A stretch of 64,000 nucleotides of DNA. It comes from Methanospirillum stamsii (GTDB taxonomy: Archaea; Halobacteriota; Methanomicrobia; Methanomicrobiales; Methanospirillaceae). A program made the translations under genes and the position numbers. Shown one piece after another: positions 33,210-42,243 of the stretch. The DNA lies in NCBI RefSeq assembly GCF_003173335.1, contig NZ_QGMZ01000006.1:62001-126000 (forward strand). The letters run 5' to 3'. Position 1 is the first letter of the stretch. Each line of letters starts with the position of its first letter. The notes beneath the pieces are model-generated. The model made no database searches, had not been told where the DNA came from, and was given only the letters and a program-made list of their open reading frames with translations.

Positions 33210-34162
33210 CTCTTCCCCATCATGTTCCGGAATCTGCTCATGTTTATCGGTCGGGTATCTTCATAATCATCGACAAGATGAAGAAATACGTCGTCCAGAG
33301 TTGGTTTTCTTGCATAAAGAGAATGGAGTGTTAACCCCTGGGATAAAACCTCCCGGCGAATCAGTTCGGATGCCATCTGACCATCATGAGCGAGAAATGT
33401 AATTTCATCTTCCTGCTGCCCGATGAACCGGATATCCGGGATATTGCTAAAGGAAAAGTTCCCATTTATGGTAGCGACGATGATGTCTCCGTTTATAATG
33501 GTCTTAAGTGAAGCAGGAGTGTCACATTTCCGTACCCTTCCCTTATCAATAAAGGCGATCCGGTCACAATTCCGGTCAGCCTCATCCATGTAATGAGTAG
33601 TAACAAAAACGGTCATTCCTTTTTTTCTGAGTGAACGGATATGGTCCCAGATCTTTCTCCGGGCAGCAACGTCCAGACCCACGGTTGGTTCATCAAGAAA
33701 GAGAACCTCCGGGTCATGAACCAGAGCCTGGGCCAGTTCAAGACGCCTCCTCATCCCTCCGGAGTATGTTTTGACATAATCATCCGCTCTCTCGGCTAAA
33801 TCCAAAACTCCTATCACCTCATCAGTCATCTCCTTTGGACGGCTGACCCCGTATAATTCAGCAAAAAACCGGACATTTTCACGTCCGGTCAGGCGAACAT
33901 CAAGTGCCATATCCTGGGGAACATAACTGATCTGTTCCCGGACTTTTTTTGGGTATTTGACAACATCTATTCCACAAACAGATGCTGTCCCTTTTGTCGG
34001 TTCAAGAAGCGTGGTAAACATGAGAACAGTCGTGGTCTTTCCGGACCCGTTCGGTCCAAGGAGACCAAAGATCTCATTTCCCACATCAATATTCATTGAA
34101 TCAACTGCACAGAGATTTCCGTAATAGCAGGTGAGATCCTCTGCAACAAGTTTTGAGTTCAT
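33206..34162 (-). CDS. ABC transporter ATP-binding protein (DrrA-like)
   Basis: The 318-residue protein has Walker A LLGPNGSGKTTT, signature YSGGMRRRLELAQAL, and Walker B VLFLDEPTVGLD with the H-loop VTTHYMDEA. The C-terminal ~90 residues form the regulatory extension typical of daunorubicin-resistance-type ATPases (LIRREVLSQGLTLHSLYARK..TLDDVFLHLV). It powers the permease encoded by the overlapping downstream gene. A role in export of a toxic or surface compound is likely, but the substrate is unknown. Confidence 0.85.
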   Translation of the reverse strand: MNSKLVAEDLTCYYGNLCAVDSMNIDVGNEIFGLLGPNGSGKTTTVLMFTTLLEPTKGTASVCGIDVVKYPKKVREQISYVPQDMALDVRLTGRENVRFFAELYGVSRPKEMTDEVIGVLDLAERADDYVKTYSGGMRRRLELAQALVHDPEVLFLDEPTVGLDVAARRKIWDHIRSLRKKGMTVFVTTHYMDEADRNCDRIAFIDKGRVRKCDTPASLKTIINGDIIVATINGNFSFSNIPDIRFIGQQEDEITFLAHDGQMASELIRREVLSQGLTLHSLYARKPTLDDVFLHLVDDYEDTRPINMSRFRNMMGKR

Positions 34163-34552
34163 ATCTTTCAGTTTTTATTTCATTTTGGATATTGTCACCA
34201 AATCAGTTACATTTTCGGTATTGCCTTATTTACCCTCAAACCCGGTGAAAAGGGGATCTGATGGAATACAGGGTAAAAGAAATTTAAATTCCGTACTATA
34301 ACGAAAATATAATTGAATAATGCCGATTTTCTGTTTGAACCATGTAAAAAATATGAGGTTCAGGCTAATATGAGTATTCAAAAAATTTTGTGTACTTAAT
34401 TACATAAAATTTACACATTTTCTTAAAAATTTTGTAAATTTTGTTCCACGAAAATCTAAATCACATGCCAGAATATAATTGATCGAAATACTCAATACTA
34501 TCAAGCGTCCTGGTTGAATAGTGGATTCCAAAAGTACATCAGGAGAATTAAA
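34163..34552. other. A/T-rich promoter region of the CooT-type gene
   Basis: This 390-base gap holds no gene. Between about 34376 and 34445 the motif aaaattttgt and close variants recur (aaaaattttgtgtac, aaaatttacac, aaaaattttgtaaattttgt), an A/T-rich repeat cluster that could be a binding site for a regulator of the downstream nickel-binding protein gene. Confidence 0.35.
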
Positions 34553-34759
34553 ATGTGTGAATTTAACGTATATCGTGTGGGTGAAAACCCGGAAGACAAA
34601 GAACTGGTTGCAAAAGATATTGTTATTGTAAAGTCCCAGGATAACCGTATTGTTCTATTAAATGTCCTTGGTGTGCCGGTATATGTTGAGTCTGTGATAA
34701 TCCGGGAAGTAAATACCATGACACAGGAGTTAATCCTTCAGAAAACCGATTCTTCTTAA
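34553..34759 (+). CDS. cooT: CooT-family nickel-binding protein
   Basis: The 68-residue protein begins MCEFNVYRVGENPEDKELVA and continues DIVIVKSQDNRIVLLNVLG, the layout of the CooT/DUF2097-type family, where Cys2 takes part in nickel binding by the dimer. Members are small beta-barrels linked to nickel enzymes such as CO dehydrogenase. Methanogens need nickel for coenzyme F430, hydrogenases and CODH. The ATG at 34553 follows AGGAG with suitable spacing; an earlier in-frame ATG would bury the conserved Cys2. The gene is monocistronic. Confidence 0.75.
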   Translation: MCEFNVYRVGENPEDKELVAKDIVIVKSQDNRIVLLNVLGVPVYVESVIIREVNTMTQELILQKTDSS

Positions 34760-35091
34760 ATGGGGGGGTTAAGTGCTTGTATCCGGTTTTACAGAGCCTG
34801 CTCACGAAAGATCATCCGGATACGGGAGAATATACATCATTGTGTGTTCGATGTGACGTTTCCCCCTTGTTCTGGTTAAATTAGATAAAGAGCCATTGAA
34901 GAACCGATTAAATCTCGGAAAGTATCCTCTGCTCCAAATTTATGGAAGTTATTTTGTGTGATTCTGTTCTTTGTGATGGGCAAGTTCACCAAAATTCCAC
35001 GGTTTGTTTTATCATCAGGAAGAAAATAATGAACCTTTATGATAAATTTCCATGAAGGTGATAAAAAACATTACATGGTTTTCTTACAACA
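34760..35091. other. Intergenic region between convergent genes
   Basis: No gene, RNA or repeat was recognised in this 332-base gap; both flanking genes end in it. Confidence 0.35.
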
Positions 35092-35937
35092 TCAGATGTT
35101 TAATCCAGATTCATAGGTTAATTTCTTCTGGAACCTTTCAATGCCACCGGTTACTGATATTGAATCTTTCCAGGTATTCGTCGCAGAGACATTGTTGGAT
35201 CGTTCCCTGGCTTCCATAATTGAGCCACCAAAGTCAGTTTTTATCGTCCCCATTGCTGGGCTGTTCATATCAGAATCTGGTCTCACTGCAATGAGATAAT
35301 TAAGTGCTGATGGATATTGTGTGTAATAAGTTACCGCTCGTGCCACTCCTCTGGTTGAGAGTTGTCCGGTGTTGAAATTCAGTAATTTACTGTCTGCTTT
35401 GATAATATTGCAAAATGCTGGAAAATAATCGGGATCATTTTCTGCAAATACGCACCTGACATATTGACGTTTAAAATCCCAGTTTCCTGCAACATCCAGA
35501 GACCATGATTCTCCTCCTGAAAGATGGGATCCTTCTTTTGTCCGATATGTAAGAACTTTTTCAGTTTGTAGGTTATACCTTGACGTTGCCTTATTTTTTG
35601 AATTATACGCAACTTTTTTGCCTATTGCGATGCTTCCTCCTGAACTCCGGAGTGAATCATCCCATTGAAGTATCGCAATGCTCTCAGTTCTGTTCAATAT
35701 TCCATCGTGAATATGTCCATAATCATATGTTCCATTGACATACAAACGCTGATAATCAATAGTCCAGTCAACAGAACTTTCTTCACTCATTATCCCGACT
35801 GCTTTTATTTCAGTATCTATGGTAAATATCTGATTTTCTGCAACTTCACTCGGAAGTCTGTCCGCAATAACGAGAGCACAGAGATTTGTGCAGACAATGA
35901 AAATCAGAACCATTAAAAATTTTCTAAAAATGTTCAT
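35092..35937 (-). CDS. Secreted protein of unknown function
   Basis: The 281-residue protein has a signal peptide (MVLIFIVCTNLCALVIA) and a mature part rich in Ser, Thr and Asn with short beta strands, for example VDWTIDYQRLYVNGTYDYGH and SGGESWSLDVAGNWDFKRQY. A cysteine pair (CVFAEND, FPAFCNII) could form a disulfide. There are several N-glycosylation-like sites. No domain was recognised. It precedes another unknown secreted protein gene (36069-36947) on the same strand, 131 bases apart. Both lie next to the large repeat protein gene. Confidence 0.65.
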   Translation of the reverse strand: MNIFRKFLMVLIFIVCTNLCALVIADRLPSEVAENQIFTIDTEIKAVGIMSEESSVDWTIDYQRLYVNGTYDYGHIHDGILNRTESIAILQWDDSLRSSGGSIAIGKKVAYNSKNKATSRYNLQTEKVLTYRTKEGSHLSGGESWSLDVAGNWDFKRQYVRCVFAENDPDYFPAFCNIIKADSKLLNFNTGQLSTRGVARAVTYYTQYPSALNYLIAVRPDSDMNSPAMGTIKTDFGGSIMEARERSNNVSATNTWKDSISVTGGIERFQKKLTYESGLNI

Positions 35938-36068
35938 TTTGTGTCTATTGATGTGAATTCCTTTTTATTAGAGACTAATTGAAAAATAATAATCAGATTT
36001 TCAATCAATCCTCTCAGGTTTTTTCTGTAATCAATTAAAAATTTGATTTTCTAAAAAAACCCACTTTA

Positions 36069-36947
36069 CTAGTTACCCTGGTCCATTGAGAGCATTGTCA
36101 CCAGATGACGGAATATCATGGTTCCTTCAGGCATGGTTTGTTTTCCGGTTATCGAAGAATTTCTCTCAAATGGTTCGGTTGCCGTATGAGAGAGCATTCT
36201 TGAGGTTACACCTATACCATCTATCAGGATTAATTCTTCAACTGATTCAACTGGAACATTTGCGATGATATGAGGGCCAACAATTTTTACTTTATATCCG
36301 TCATATGTTTTGCCTGCAAAAGTCACAGGCTCTTCAGTTATAGTATAGATCCTTTTTCTTAATTTGGATCCTTCCTTATCCGGATTGTAAGGTCCCCAGT
36401 ACTCAACCCAGCTCTGACCTTCAGCAAGATGACCACTAATCCATGTACGTGGATACAATGTTCCGTCAACAACATACCAACCGATATTATTTTGTTCATC
36501 ATTTTCAAGAGGGGTTAAATCAGGATTATATTTTCCTTTCGGGGTTGATGCTACCTGTGCCAGCATGTCATCACCAGTTACCGGGTTTTTCATCTCAATA
36601 AGCCATGGCATCGTTTCAAGCCCTTCATGATAAATTGCATATGCTGTCTTATTTGGGAAAAGAGGGGGGTTTTCATATGCAATTATTCGAATTACATGTT
36701 CTTTTCCAACACCATACATATCCCAGTCTTTTTCAGTGAACGGACTAAATGCGTGATCTACAAGGGGATATCCAGCTTCAAGGGACAAATTACCAACCCA
36801 GGTAATTTTTGGATCCATAGGGTAAGTAGGGAAATAACCCTCTTTCCATTCAGGAGGATTGTCCAAGGTACTTACTTCAGCACTCCCAATACCTACAAAA
36901 CTTAAGCAGATGGATAAAAAAAAAGTAAAAAGGAATATCGATTTCAT
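36069..36947 (-). CDS. Secreted protein of unknown function
   Basis: The 292-residue protein has a signal peptide ending near GIGSA-EVSTL. The mature part is rich in Pro, Trp and Tyr (WKEGYFPTYPMDPKITWVGN, GLETMPWLIEMKNPVTGDDM) and lacks cysteine. The phrases AEGQSWVEYWGPYNPD and FAGKTYDGYKVKIVG suggest a beta-sandwich. No family was recognised. The gene is divergent from the repeat-protein gene starting at 37280. Confidence 0.65.
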   Translation of the reverse strand: MKSIFLFTFFLSICLSFVGIGSAEVSTLDNPPEWKEGYFPTYPMDPKITWVGNLSLEAGYPLVDHAFSPFTEKDWDMYGVGKEHVIRIIAYENPPLFPNKTAYAIYHEGLETMPWLIEMKNPVTGDDMLAQVASTPKGKYNPDLTPLENDEQNNIGWYVVDGTLYPRTWISGHLAEGQSWVEYWGPYNPDKEGSKLRKRIYTITEEPVTFAGKTYDGYKVKIVGPHIIANVPVESVEELILIDGIGVTSRMLSHTATEPFERNSSITGKQTMPEGTMIFRHLVTMLSMDQGN

Positions 36948-37279
36948 ACGCTATAATTGGAATATCTTTTATAAATTTATATCGCTGAATCTTATTTGAG
37001 TTATATACCTTTTATTTAATATTAATTTGTTTATAATAATTTTACAATTTTATTTGCTGGATTCTACTATCAATACATCTAAATATTATTATGACCTATT
37101 ATCGATTATCACATAAAGACTGAGATTTCAGAATCGTCTTTTTCCATATATGGCCTTCAATAATTGATGAAATCTCTGAAATAGTCGGGCCATTAGAAAT
37201 ATAAAAAAATCTATTTTTATTGAATCAGAAATTCATCGAAATTATGGTGCGAGAGAAAATAAAACCAGGGGTGGAAAAA
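36948..37279. other. Divergent promoter region
   Basis: A strongly A/T-rich 332-base stretch between two divergent secreted-protein genes. AGAAATATAAAAAAATC at about 37195-37211 is a plausible TATA box for the repeat protein. TTG and ATG codons at 37220 and 37244 are in frame with it but lack a ribosome binding site. Confidence 0.35.
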
Positions 37280-40200
37280 ATGATATCACGATCATGGAAA
37301 TTATCAATTACAATAATAACTCTGATAATTTTTTTATTGGTAAGTCCTTCTTGTGCTGATAATAATACTGCGGTTCCTACGCCTGAACCCATAGAATCTG
37401 ATGACCCTTTTGATTGGAATAATTTGTTGAATGAGGAATATGAGGAACCGGTCAACTGGGAGGAGATGGATATATCAGAATCTCTTGATTGGGAAAAGTC
37501 TGTTTCTTCAGAACCAGATCCAAACCAGATTCCTACTCCACCAGATCCTACCCTGGTTGAAAACCATGAATATCAAATTTCAATCGCAAATGGAGCAATA
37601 TTTGGGGAAGGTCTCAATTCTGATGAAGGTATGTTGGAATTCGAGTCGATATCTTCGATTGAGTCACCAGAAGAAGACATATTTGGTTCATGGGCAGATT
37701 TTGATATTGATTTTGAGCTTTCAGTAGCGAATGGAGCAATATTCGGAGAGGGGTTAGTGTCTGAAGAAGGTTCTCCGATAATTGAAACATTTTCCACAAT
37801 TGAACCGGTTACAATAATACCAATTACAGATGAAGAAACAGAACAAACGAATTTTGAGTTTTCAATAGCAAACGGAGCAATATTCGGGGAGTCTCTCTCC
37901 AATTTGGAAGAAGAATTTATGAGTTCCCTTTCTTCAGTGGTATTGCAAGATGAAGAAACCATTGATAAGAAAGATAAGGGGGGTGCCCAGGTTACCACTC
38001 CCTCTGGATCCCAGGAGATAACTGATGAAGGAGAGACTCTTGCAACACCTGGTTATGATGGAACGACTGGGACAAAGCCAGGGGCTCAGGTTTTGCTCCC
38101 CGATTCAGCGAAGAAAGATAAGGATGAAACCCTTGCCGAATCAAAGGGTGAACCTAAAGGAACTCTCAGTCCAGAGCTGACTACAACTGTTGATTCAACA
38201 AAAGACCAGAAAGACGAGAAAGATAAGGGGGGTGCTCAGGTTACCACTCCCTCTGGATCACAGGAGATTACCGATGAAGGCGAGACCCTTGCAACCCCCG
38301 GTTATGATGGAACGACAGGGACAAAGCCAGGGGCTCAGGTTTTGCTCCCCGATTCAGCGAAGAAAGATAAGGATGAAACCCGTGCCGAATCAAAGGGTGA
38401 ACCTAAAGGAACCGTAAGTCCAGAGCCGACTCCAACGGTTGTTTCAACAAAAGACCAGAAAGACGAGAAAGATAAGGGGGGTGCTCAGGTTACCACTCCC
38501 TCTGGATCACAGGAGATTACCGATGAAGGCGAGACCCTTGCAACCCCCGGTTATGATGGAACATCCGGGACCAAGCCCGGGGCTCAGGTTTTGCTCCCCG
38601 ATTCAGCGAAGAAAGATAAGGATGAAACCCTTGCCGAATCAAAGGTTGAACCAAAAGGAACCGTAAGTCCAGAGCCGACACTGACAGGAGAACCTACCGA
38701 ACAAGTAACTCCAGAACCAACAGTCACAGGAGAACCCACGGATACAGTTAATCCGGAACCGACAGTGACCATAGAACCCACAGACACAGTTAATCCGGAA
38801 CCTACAAGGACAAAAGAACCTACCGAACAAGTCACTCCGGAGCCAACAGTGACAATAGAACCCACGGATACAGTTACTCCGGAACCAACAGTAACAGGTC
38901 AACCCACTGATACAATTACTCCAGAACCTACAAGGACAATAGAACCTACCGAACAAGTTACTCCAGAACCAACAGTGACAATAGAATCCACTGATACAGT
39001 TACCCCGGAGCCGACAGTGACAGGAGAAACAACTGATACAGTTACTCCGGAACCGACACTAACAGGAGAACCTACTGAAATTGTTACTCCGGAACCTACA
39101 AGGACAATAGAACCTACCGATGTAGTTACTCCAGAGCCGACAGTGACAGGAGAACCCACTGATACAGTTAATCCGGAACCAACAGTCACAGTGGAACCCA
39201 CAGATACTGTTAATCCGGAACCCGCAGTGACCGGAGAACCCACGGATACAGTTAATCCGGAACCAACAGTAACAGGAGAACCTACTGAAATTGTTACTCC
39301 GGAGCCGACAGTGACCAGGGAACCTACCGAACAAGTCACTCAGGAGCCAACAGTCACGGGAGAACCTACTGAAATTGTTACTCCGGAACCCGCAGTGACC
39401 ATAGAACCCACTGATACAATTACTCCGGAACCTACAAGGACAATAGAACCTACCGAACAAGTCACTCAGGAACCGACAGTGACCATAGAACCCACTGATA
39501 CAGTTACTCCAGAACCAAAAGTGACAGGAGAACCTACCGATGTAGTTACTCCAGAGCCGACAGTCACGGGAGAACCTACTGAAATTGTTACTCCGGAACC
39601 TACAAGGACAATAGAACCTACCGATGTAGTTACTCCAGAGCCGACAGTGACAGGAGAACCCACCGGTGAGGTCAATCCGGAACCCGCAGTGACCGGAGAA
39701 CCTACTGATACAATTACTCCGGAACCTACAAGGACAATAGAACCTACCGAACAAGTAACTCCGGAGCCGACAGTGACCATAGAACCCACTGATACAGTTA
39801 ATCCGGAACCCACACTGACCGGGGAACCTACTGAAATTGTTACTCCGGAGCCGACAGTCATAGGAGAACCCACTGATACAGTTAATCCGGAACCTACACT
39901 GACAGTGGAACCTACCGACACAGTTACTCCAGAACCAACAGTGACCGGAGAACCCACAGATACAGTTAATCCGGAACCTACTCCTGAAATCCAACCAATA
40001 ATGACTCCTAAGCCGAATGAAGGATTAATCAGTAGGATAGAAGAAGAGTCTCTTCAAATTGAGCCAACAGAAACGGTATTTGGATCAATTAACCTCATGG
40101 AACAACCCGATAATATCAAGATATATATTAATGGAGAACCACAGGGAGAAACCCCATTACTCATTACGGATGTTCATCCTGGAGAATATTTGATAACCTT

Positions 40201-40684
40201 TGAACATGATGATGGATATGAGGACCAGATTGTTGAGGTTCCTGAAAGTGGTGGTGAGATAAAACCTGAAAAAACTGAGTCCGTTTACAAAATATCAGTT
40301 CTTGCAGGTGAAAAAGAATCCTGTAAAGATTGCTGCACAATACAGGAAGTACATGCAAGAACATCCACCCGGGATTATTCAGAGGTCTTTAAGATTAGCA
40401 CCATTGCAATGAAAACTGATGAGTCTGACAGGATACCCTATACGCTCTATTGGAATGGAAAACCCTGGTATAAAGGAGCCTTGAAACCTGATGTGGATGA
40501 AAAATCCGAAGGGTGTGAGCATTGTATGGTGATGGAAGACTATATCAGAGAAGTTACACCACCTGGAACGTTCGAACTTGTATTGGATGATGGACGGTTA
40601 TGCACCTCTTCGGATAATCAGGGAAGACTTACCTTCTTTGGAATTGAAGGTATTCCCATCACTTCTCCTTTGGACACAGGATAA
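37280..40684 (+). CDS. Large secreted repeat protein (47-aa x3, 83-aa x3, ~14-aa PT repeats, PEGA)
   Basis: The 1134-residue product has a signal peptide (LSITIITLIIFLLVSPSCA). Three 47-residue repeats follow, each with the core SIANGAIFGEGL (DNA period 141 bp), then three 83-residue repeats (GGAQVTTPSGSQEITDEGET, period 249 bp). About thirty ~14-residue repeats of the form EPTDTVTPEPTVTG come next (about 38680-39990), forming a long Pro/Thr/Glu stalk. A PEGA-like domain (INLMEQPDNIKIYINGEPQG) and a C-terminal domain with CKDCC and CEHC cysteines end the chain. The stalk is probably glycosylated and holds the C-terminal domain away from the cell. I chose the ATG at 37280 because GGGGTGG lies just upstream. 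Confidence 0.85.
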   Translation: MISRSWKLSITIITLIIFLLVSPSCADNNTAVPTPEPIESDDPFDWNNLLNEEYEEPVNWEEMDISESLDWEKSVSSEPDPNQIPTPPDPTLVENHEYQISIANGAIFGEGLNSDEGMLEFESISSIESPEEDIFGSWADFDIDFELSVANGAIFGEGLVSEEGSPIIETFSTIEPVTIIPITDEETEQTNFEFSIANGAIFGESLSNLEEEFMSSLSSVVLQDEETIDKKDKGGAQVTTPSGSQEITDEGETLATPGYDGTTGTKPGAQVLLPDSAKKDKDETLAESKGEPKGTLSPELTTTVDSTKDQKDEKDKGGAQVTTPSGSQEITDEGETLATPGYDGTTGTKPGAQVLLPDSAKKDKDETRAESKGEPKGTVSPEPTPTVVSTKDQKDEKDKGGAQVTTPSGSQEITDEGETLATPGYDGTSGTKPGAQVLLPDSAKKDKDETLAESKVEPKGTVSPEPTLTGEPTEQVTPEPTVTGEPTDTVNPEPTVTIEPTDTVNPEPTRTKEPTEQVTPEPTVTIEPTDTVTPEPTVTGQPTDTITPEPTRTIEPTEQVTPEPTVTIESTDTVTPEPTVTGETTDTVTPEPTLTGEPTEIVTPEPTRTIEPTDVVTPEPTVTGEPTDTVNPEPTVTVEPTDTVNPEPAVTGEPTDTVNPEPTVTGEPTEIVTPEPTVTREPTEQVTQEPTVTGEPTEIVTPEPAVTIEPTDTITPEPTRTIEPTEQVTQEPTVTIEPTDTVTPEPKVTGEPTDVVTPEPTVTGEPTEIVTPEPTRTIEPTDVVTPEPTVTGEPTGEVNPEPAVTGEPTDTITPEPTRTIEPTEQVTPEPTVTIEPTDTVNPEPTLTGEPTEIVTPEPTVIGEPTDTVNPEPTLTVEPTDTVTPEPTVTGEPTDTVNPEPTPEIQPIMTPKPNEGLISRIEEESLQIEPTETVFGSINLMEQPDNIKIYINGEPQGETPLLITDVHPGEYLITFEHDDGYEDQIVEVPESGGEIKPEKTESVYKISVLAGEKESCKDCCTIQEVHARTSTRDYSEVFKISTIAMKTDESDRIPYTLYWNGKPWYKGALKPDVDEKSEGCEHCMVMEDYIREVTPPGTFELVLDDGRLCTSSDNQGRLTFFGIEGIPITSPLDTG
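37570..37950 (+). repeat. Three 141-bp coding repeats (47 residues)
   Basis: The segment encoding ANGAIFGE recurs at 37580, 37721 and 37862, exactly 141 bp apart. The flanks have diverged, so this is an older duplication. Confidence 0.8.
37976..38690 (+). repeat. Three 249-bp coding repeats (83 residues)
   Basis: Near-identical units begin at about 37982, 38231 and 38480, exactly 249 bp apart, including their silent positions. This indicates recent duplication or ongoing homogenisation. Confidence 0.85.
38680..39990 (+). repeat. ~42-bp PT-rich tandem repeats
   Basis: About 31 units of roughly 42 bp encode EPTxxVxPEPTVTG variants. Units occur in higher-order blocks (for example the EPTRTIEPTEQVTPEPT block recurs), suggesting unequal crossing-over. 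Confidence 0.85.
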
Positions 40685-40685
40685 A

Positions 40686-40695
40686 TCTCTTTTTT
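40686..40695 (+). terminator. Oligo-T terminator of the repeat protein gene
   Basis: A T6 run (40690-40695) lies five bases after the stop codon; another T-rich tract follows at 40819-40856. Confidence 0.4.
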
Positions 40696-40989
40696 GTAAT
40701 GACGAGATTTCCAGAGAGTAGAGAGATAATAAGCTCAATATAACTTAAGAGCAATAGCCGTACTGTCATTTTTTCATTCAAACTACATCATACCCATTAA
40801 CTAACGAAAAACTGAAAATTTTTATAGTTTTTTAGGCTCCGGATATTTTTTTTGCCATCAAAACCCAGAGATGAATATTTATCCTTCCAGAGGAATTGTT
40901 GCAAATTTCACCGTCTCAACACCCTTTTGTACTATTAATTGTTCTGAAAATTTCATAGAAAAAAGCGAAGATATGATGAATACTCATTT
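40696..40989. other. Gap between convergent genes
   Basis: A/T-rich with T-runs in plus direction (40819-40856) and an A6 run (about 40960), which would terminate both convergent transcripts. No gene was seen. Confidence 0.35.
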
Positions 40990-42087
40990 TCACGATATTT
41001 TTTTCTTTGCAATCCATGCAATGATTTTTTCCAGATGACTGTCTATTGGCTCATCACTCCGGAGGAGGAATAAAAACTCCTGGTCCGGCATCAATCCACA
41101 GATCTCCGGCATAACCCGTAAAATCTTTCGTGCTGCTATTTTTCCTGCCTCTTCAGGTACCAGATTCTGTCTTATCTCATCCATGATGTGAATAACAGCC
41201 GTTACTGCAGCAAGAAGGGAAGGTTGTTTTGCAATGTCATGCAATGTAGAAAAAAAGGCCCCCTTATCACCCGGACCCTGCATGGAAAGTGATTTTTCAA
41301 AGATATCCTCTTCCGTTATGGAAAAACGCCTGAGCCTGTCAAGGATATTCTGCTCAACGGTATTTCGATCCGGATAAATCCTCTCAAGAATAATTCGAGT
41401 GGCCTCGTTTACGGTACTTTTTATCAGATCTTCAATATCTGCATACTCTTTCAGATTTTTCAGAGTATTTTCCAGGTTTTTTTGCGCAATAATTACGATA
41501 CCATCAGTGCTATATGCTGAAGATTTCCGGCTATCAAGCCGGTGTTGTTTCATTAATTCCATGAAAACGTTTGTTTTCGCTTCAGCAGCAAGTGTTACCG
41601 CCCGAACCATATCATGATCGGGTATTTCGGCGCCAATAATAAGGACAATATTTACCGCATCGGAAAAAAATTCCATTGGTTCATCATCAGATTTCACCCG
41701 GTGGTCATCATATTTTCCAAATCCTGAGGTGGCAACTGCTGTTATTTCTATTCCATTCATTGAATGGGTAACTATTGCAGCATCTTTTACCGGGGCTCCG
41801 GTAAGAAGTCCGGAAGTAATGGAAGGATCTAATTGAAATTTTTTTGAGATTGTTGTAAGGTATGACTCTACGGTCACTCTTTTCAGGTCCGGTTGTGTAA
41901 AAGTCTGTGATGGAGGATGGCTGATAATGACTGCACTCACGTCTTCCCGGTATCCCCCGTTAATCCATGAGGTTGATAAGACTGATCGGATTGAGGGAAA
42001 ACGGATGATAATCGTGTCATCTGCAGATACAATTTCTTCTCCATGAGTTGTCCTGGAATATAGATGAAAATCCGGTTTTTCTGCCAT
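40990..42087 (-). CDS. cbiZ: Adenosylcobinamide amidohydrolase CbiZ with C-terminal extension
   Basis: Residues ~1-220 match CbiZ (PF01955): IRSVLSTSWINGGYREDVSA at the N-terminus, SGLLTGAPVKDAAIV, TAVATSGFGKYDDHR, and the later VNIVLIIGAEIPDHDMVRAV and STDGIVIIAQ blocks. CbiZ removes the aminopropanol tail of adenosylcobinamide to give adenosylcobyric acid, which lets archaea salvage corrinoids. A ~140-residue helical C-terminal extension (DIEDLIKSTVNEATRIILER onward) is not part of the basic enzyme. The start at 42087 is preceded by GGAAG; a methionine seven codons upstream is weaker. The corrinoid/iron-type ABC transporter genes at 45535-48717 fit the same salvage pathway. Confidence 0.8.
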   Translation of the reverse strand: MAEKPDFHLYSRTTHGEEIVSADDTIIIRFPSIRSVLSTSWINGGYREDVSAVIISHPPSQTFTQPDLKRVTVESYLTTISKKFQLDPSITSGLLTGAPVKDAAIVTHSMNGIEITAVATSGFGKYDDHRVKSDDEPMEFFSDAVNIVLIIGAEIPDHDMVRAVTLAAEAKTNVFMELMKQHRLDSRKSSAYSTDGIVIIAQKNLENTLKNLKEYADIEDLIKSTVNEATRIILERIYPDRNTVEQNILDRLRRFSITEEDIFEKSLSMQGPGDKGAFFSTLHDIAKQPSLLAAVTAVIHIMDEIRQNLVPEEAGKIAARKILRVMPEICGLMPDQEFLFLLRSDEPIDSHLEKIIAWIAKKKIS

Positions 42088-42243
42088 AACTAATTCTTCC
42101 ACACACATCTAACAGAATAAAATCCTGAACAATGAACCTATCCTAAGATTCTTTTATAGATACAATCAGAAAGAATAAAATTATTACCTGATTGAAAATT
42201 GATAAACTTTTATCAATTAAATAAAAAAGAATGAATAAAAAAA

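Noticed and set aside
37976-38690. CRISPR-like array
   Set aside because: The 249-bp units are in-frame coding repeats of a secreted protein, with no short repeat/spacer structure and no cas genes.
38584-39994. Long minus-strand open frames opposite the repeat protein (up to 311 codons)
   Set aside because: They arise because the 42-bp repeat has no stop in these frames. They are low-complexity (Cys/Phe/Arg or Ser/Val/Gly repeats) with no ribosome binding site.
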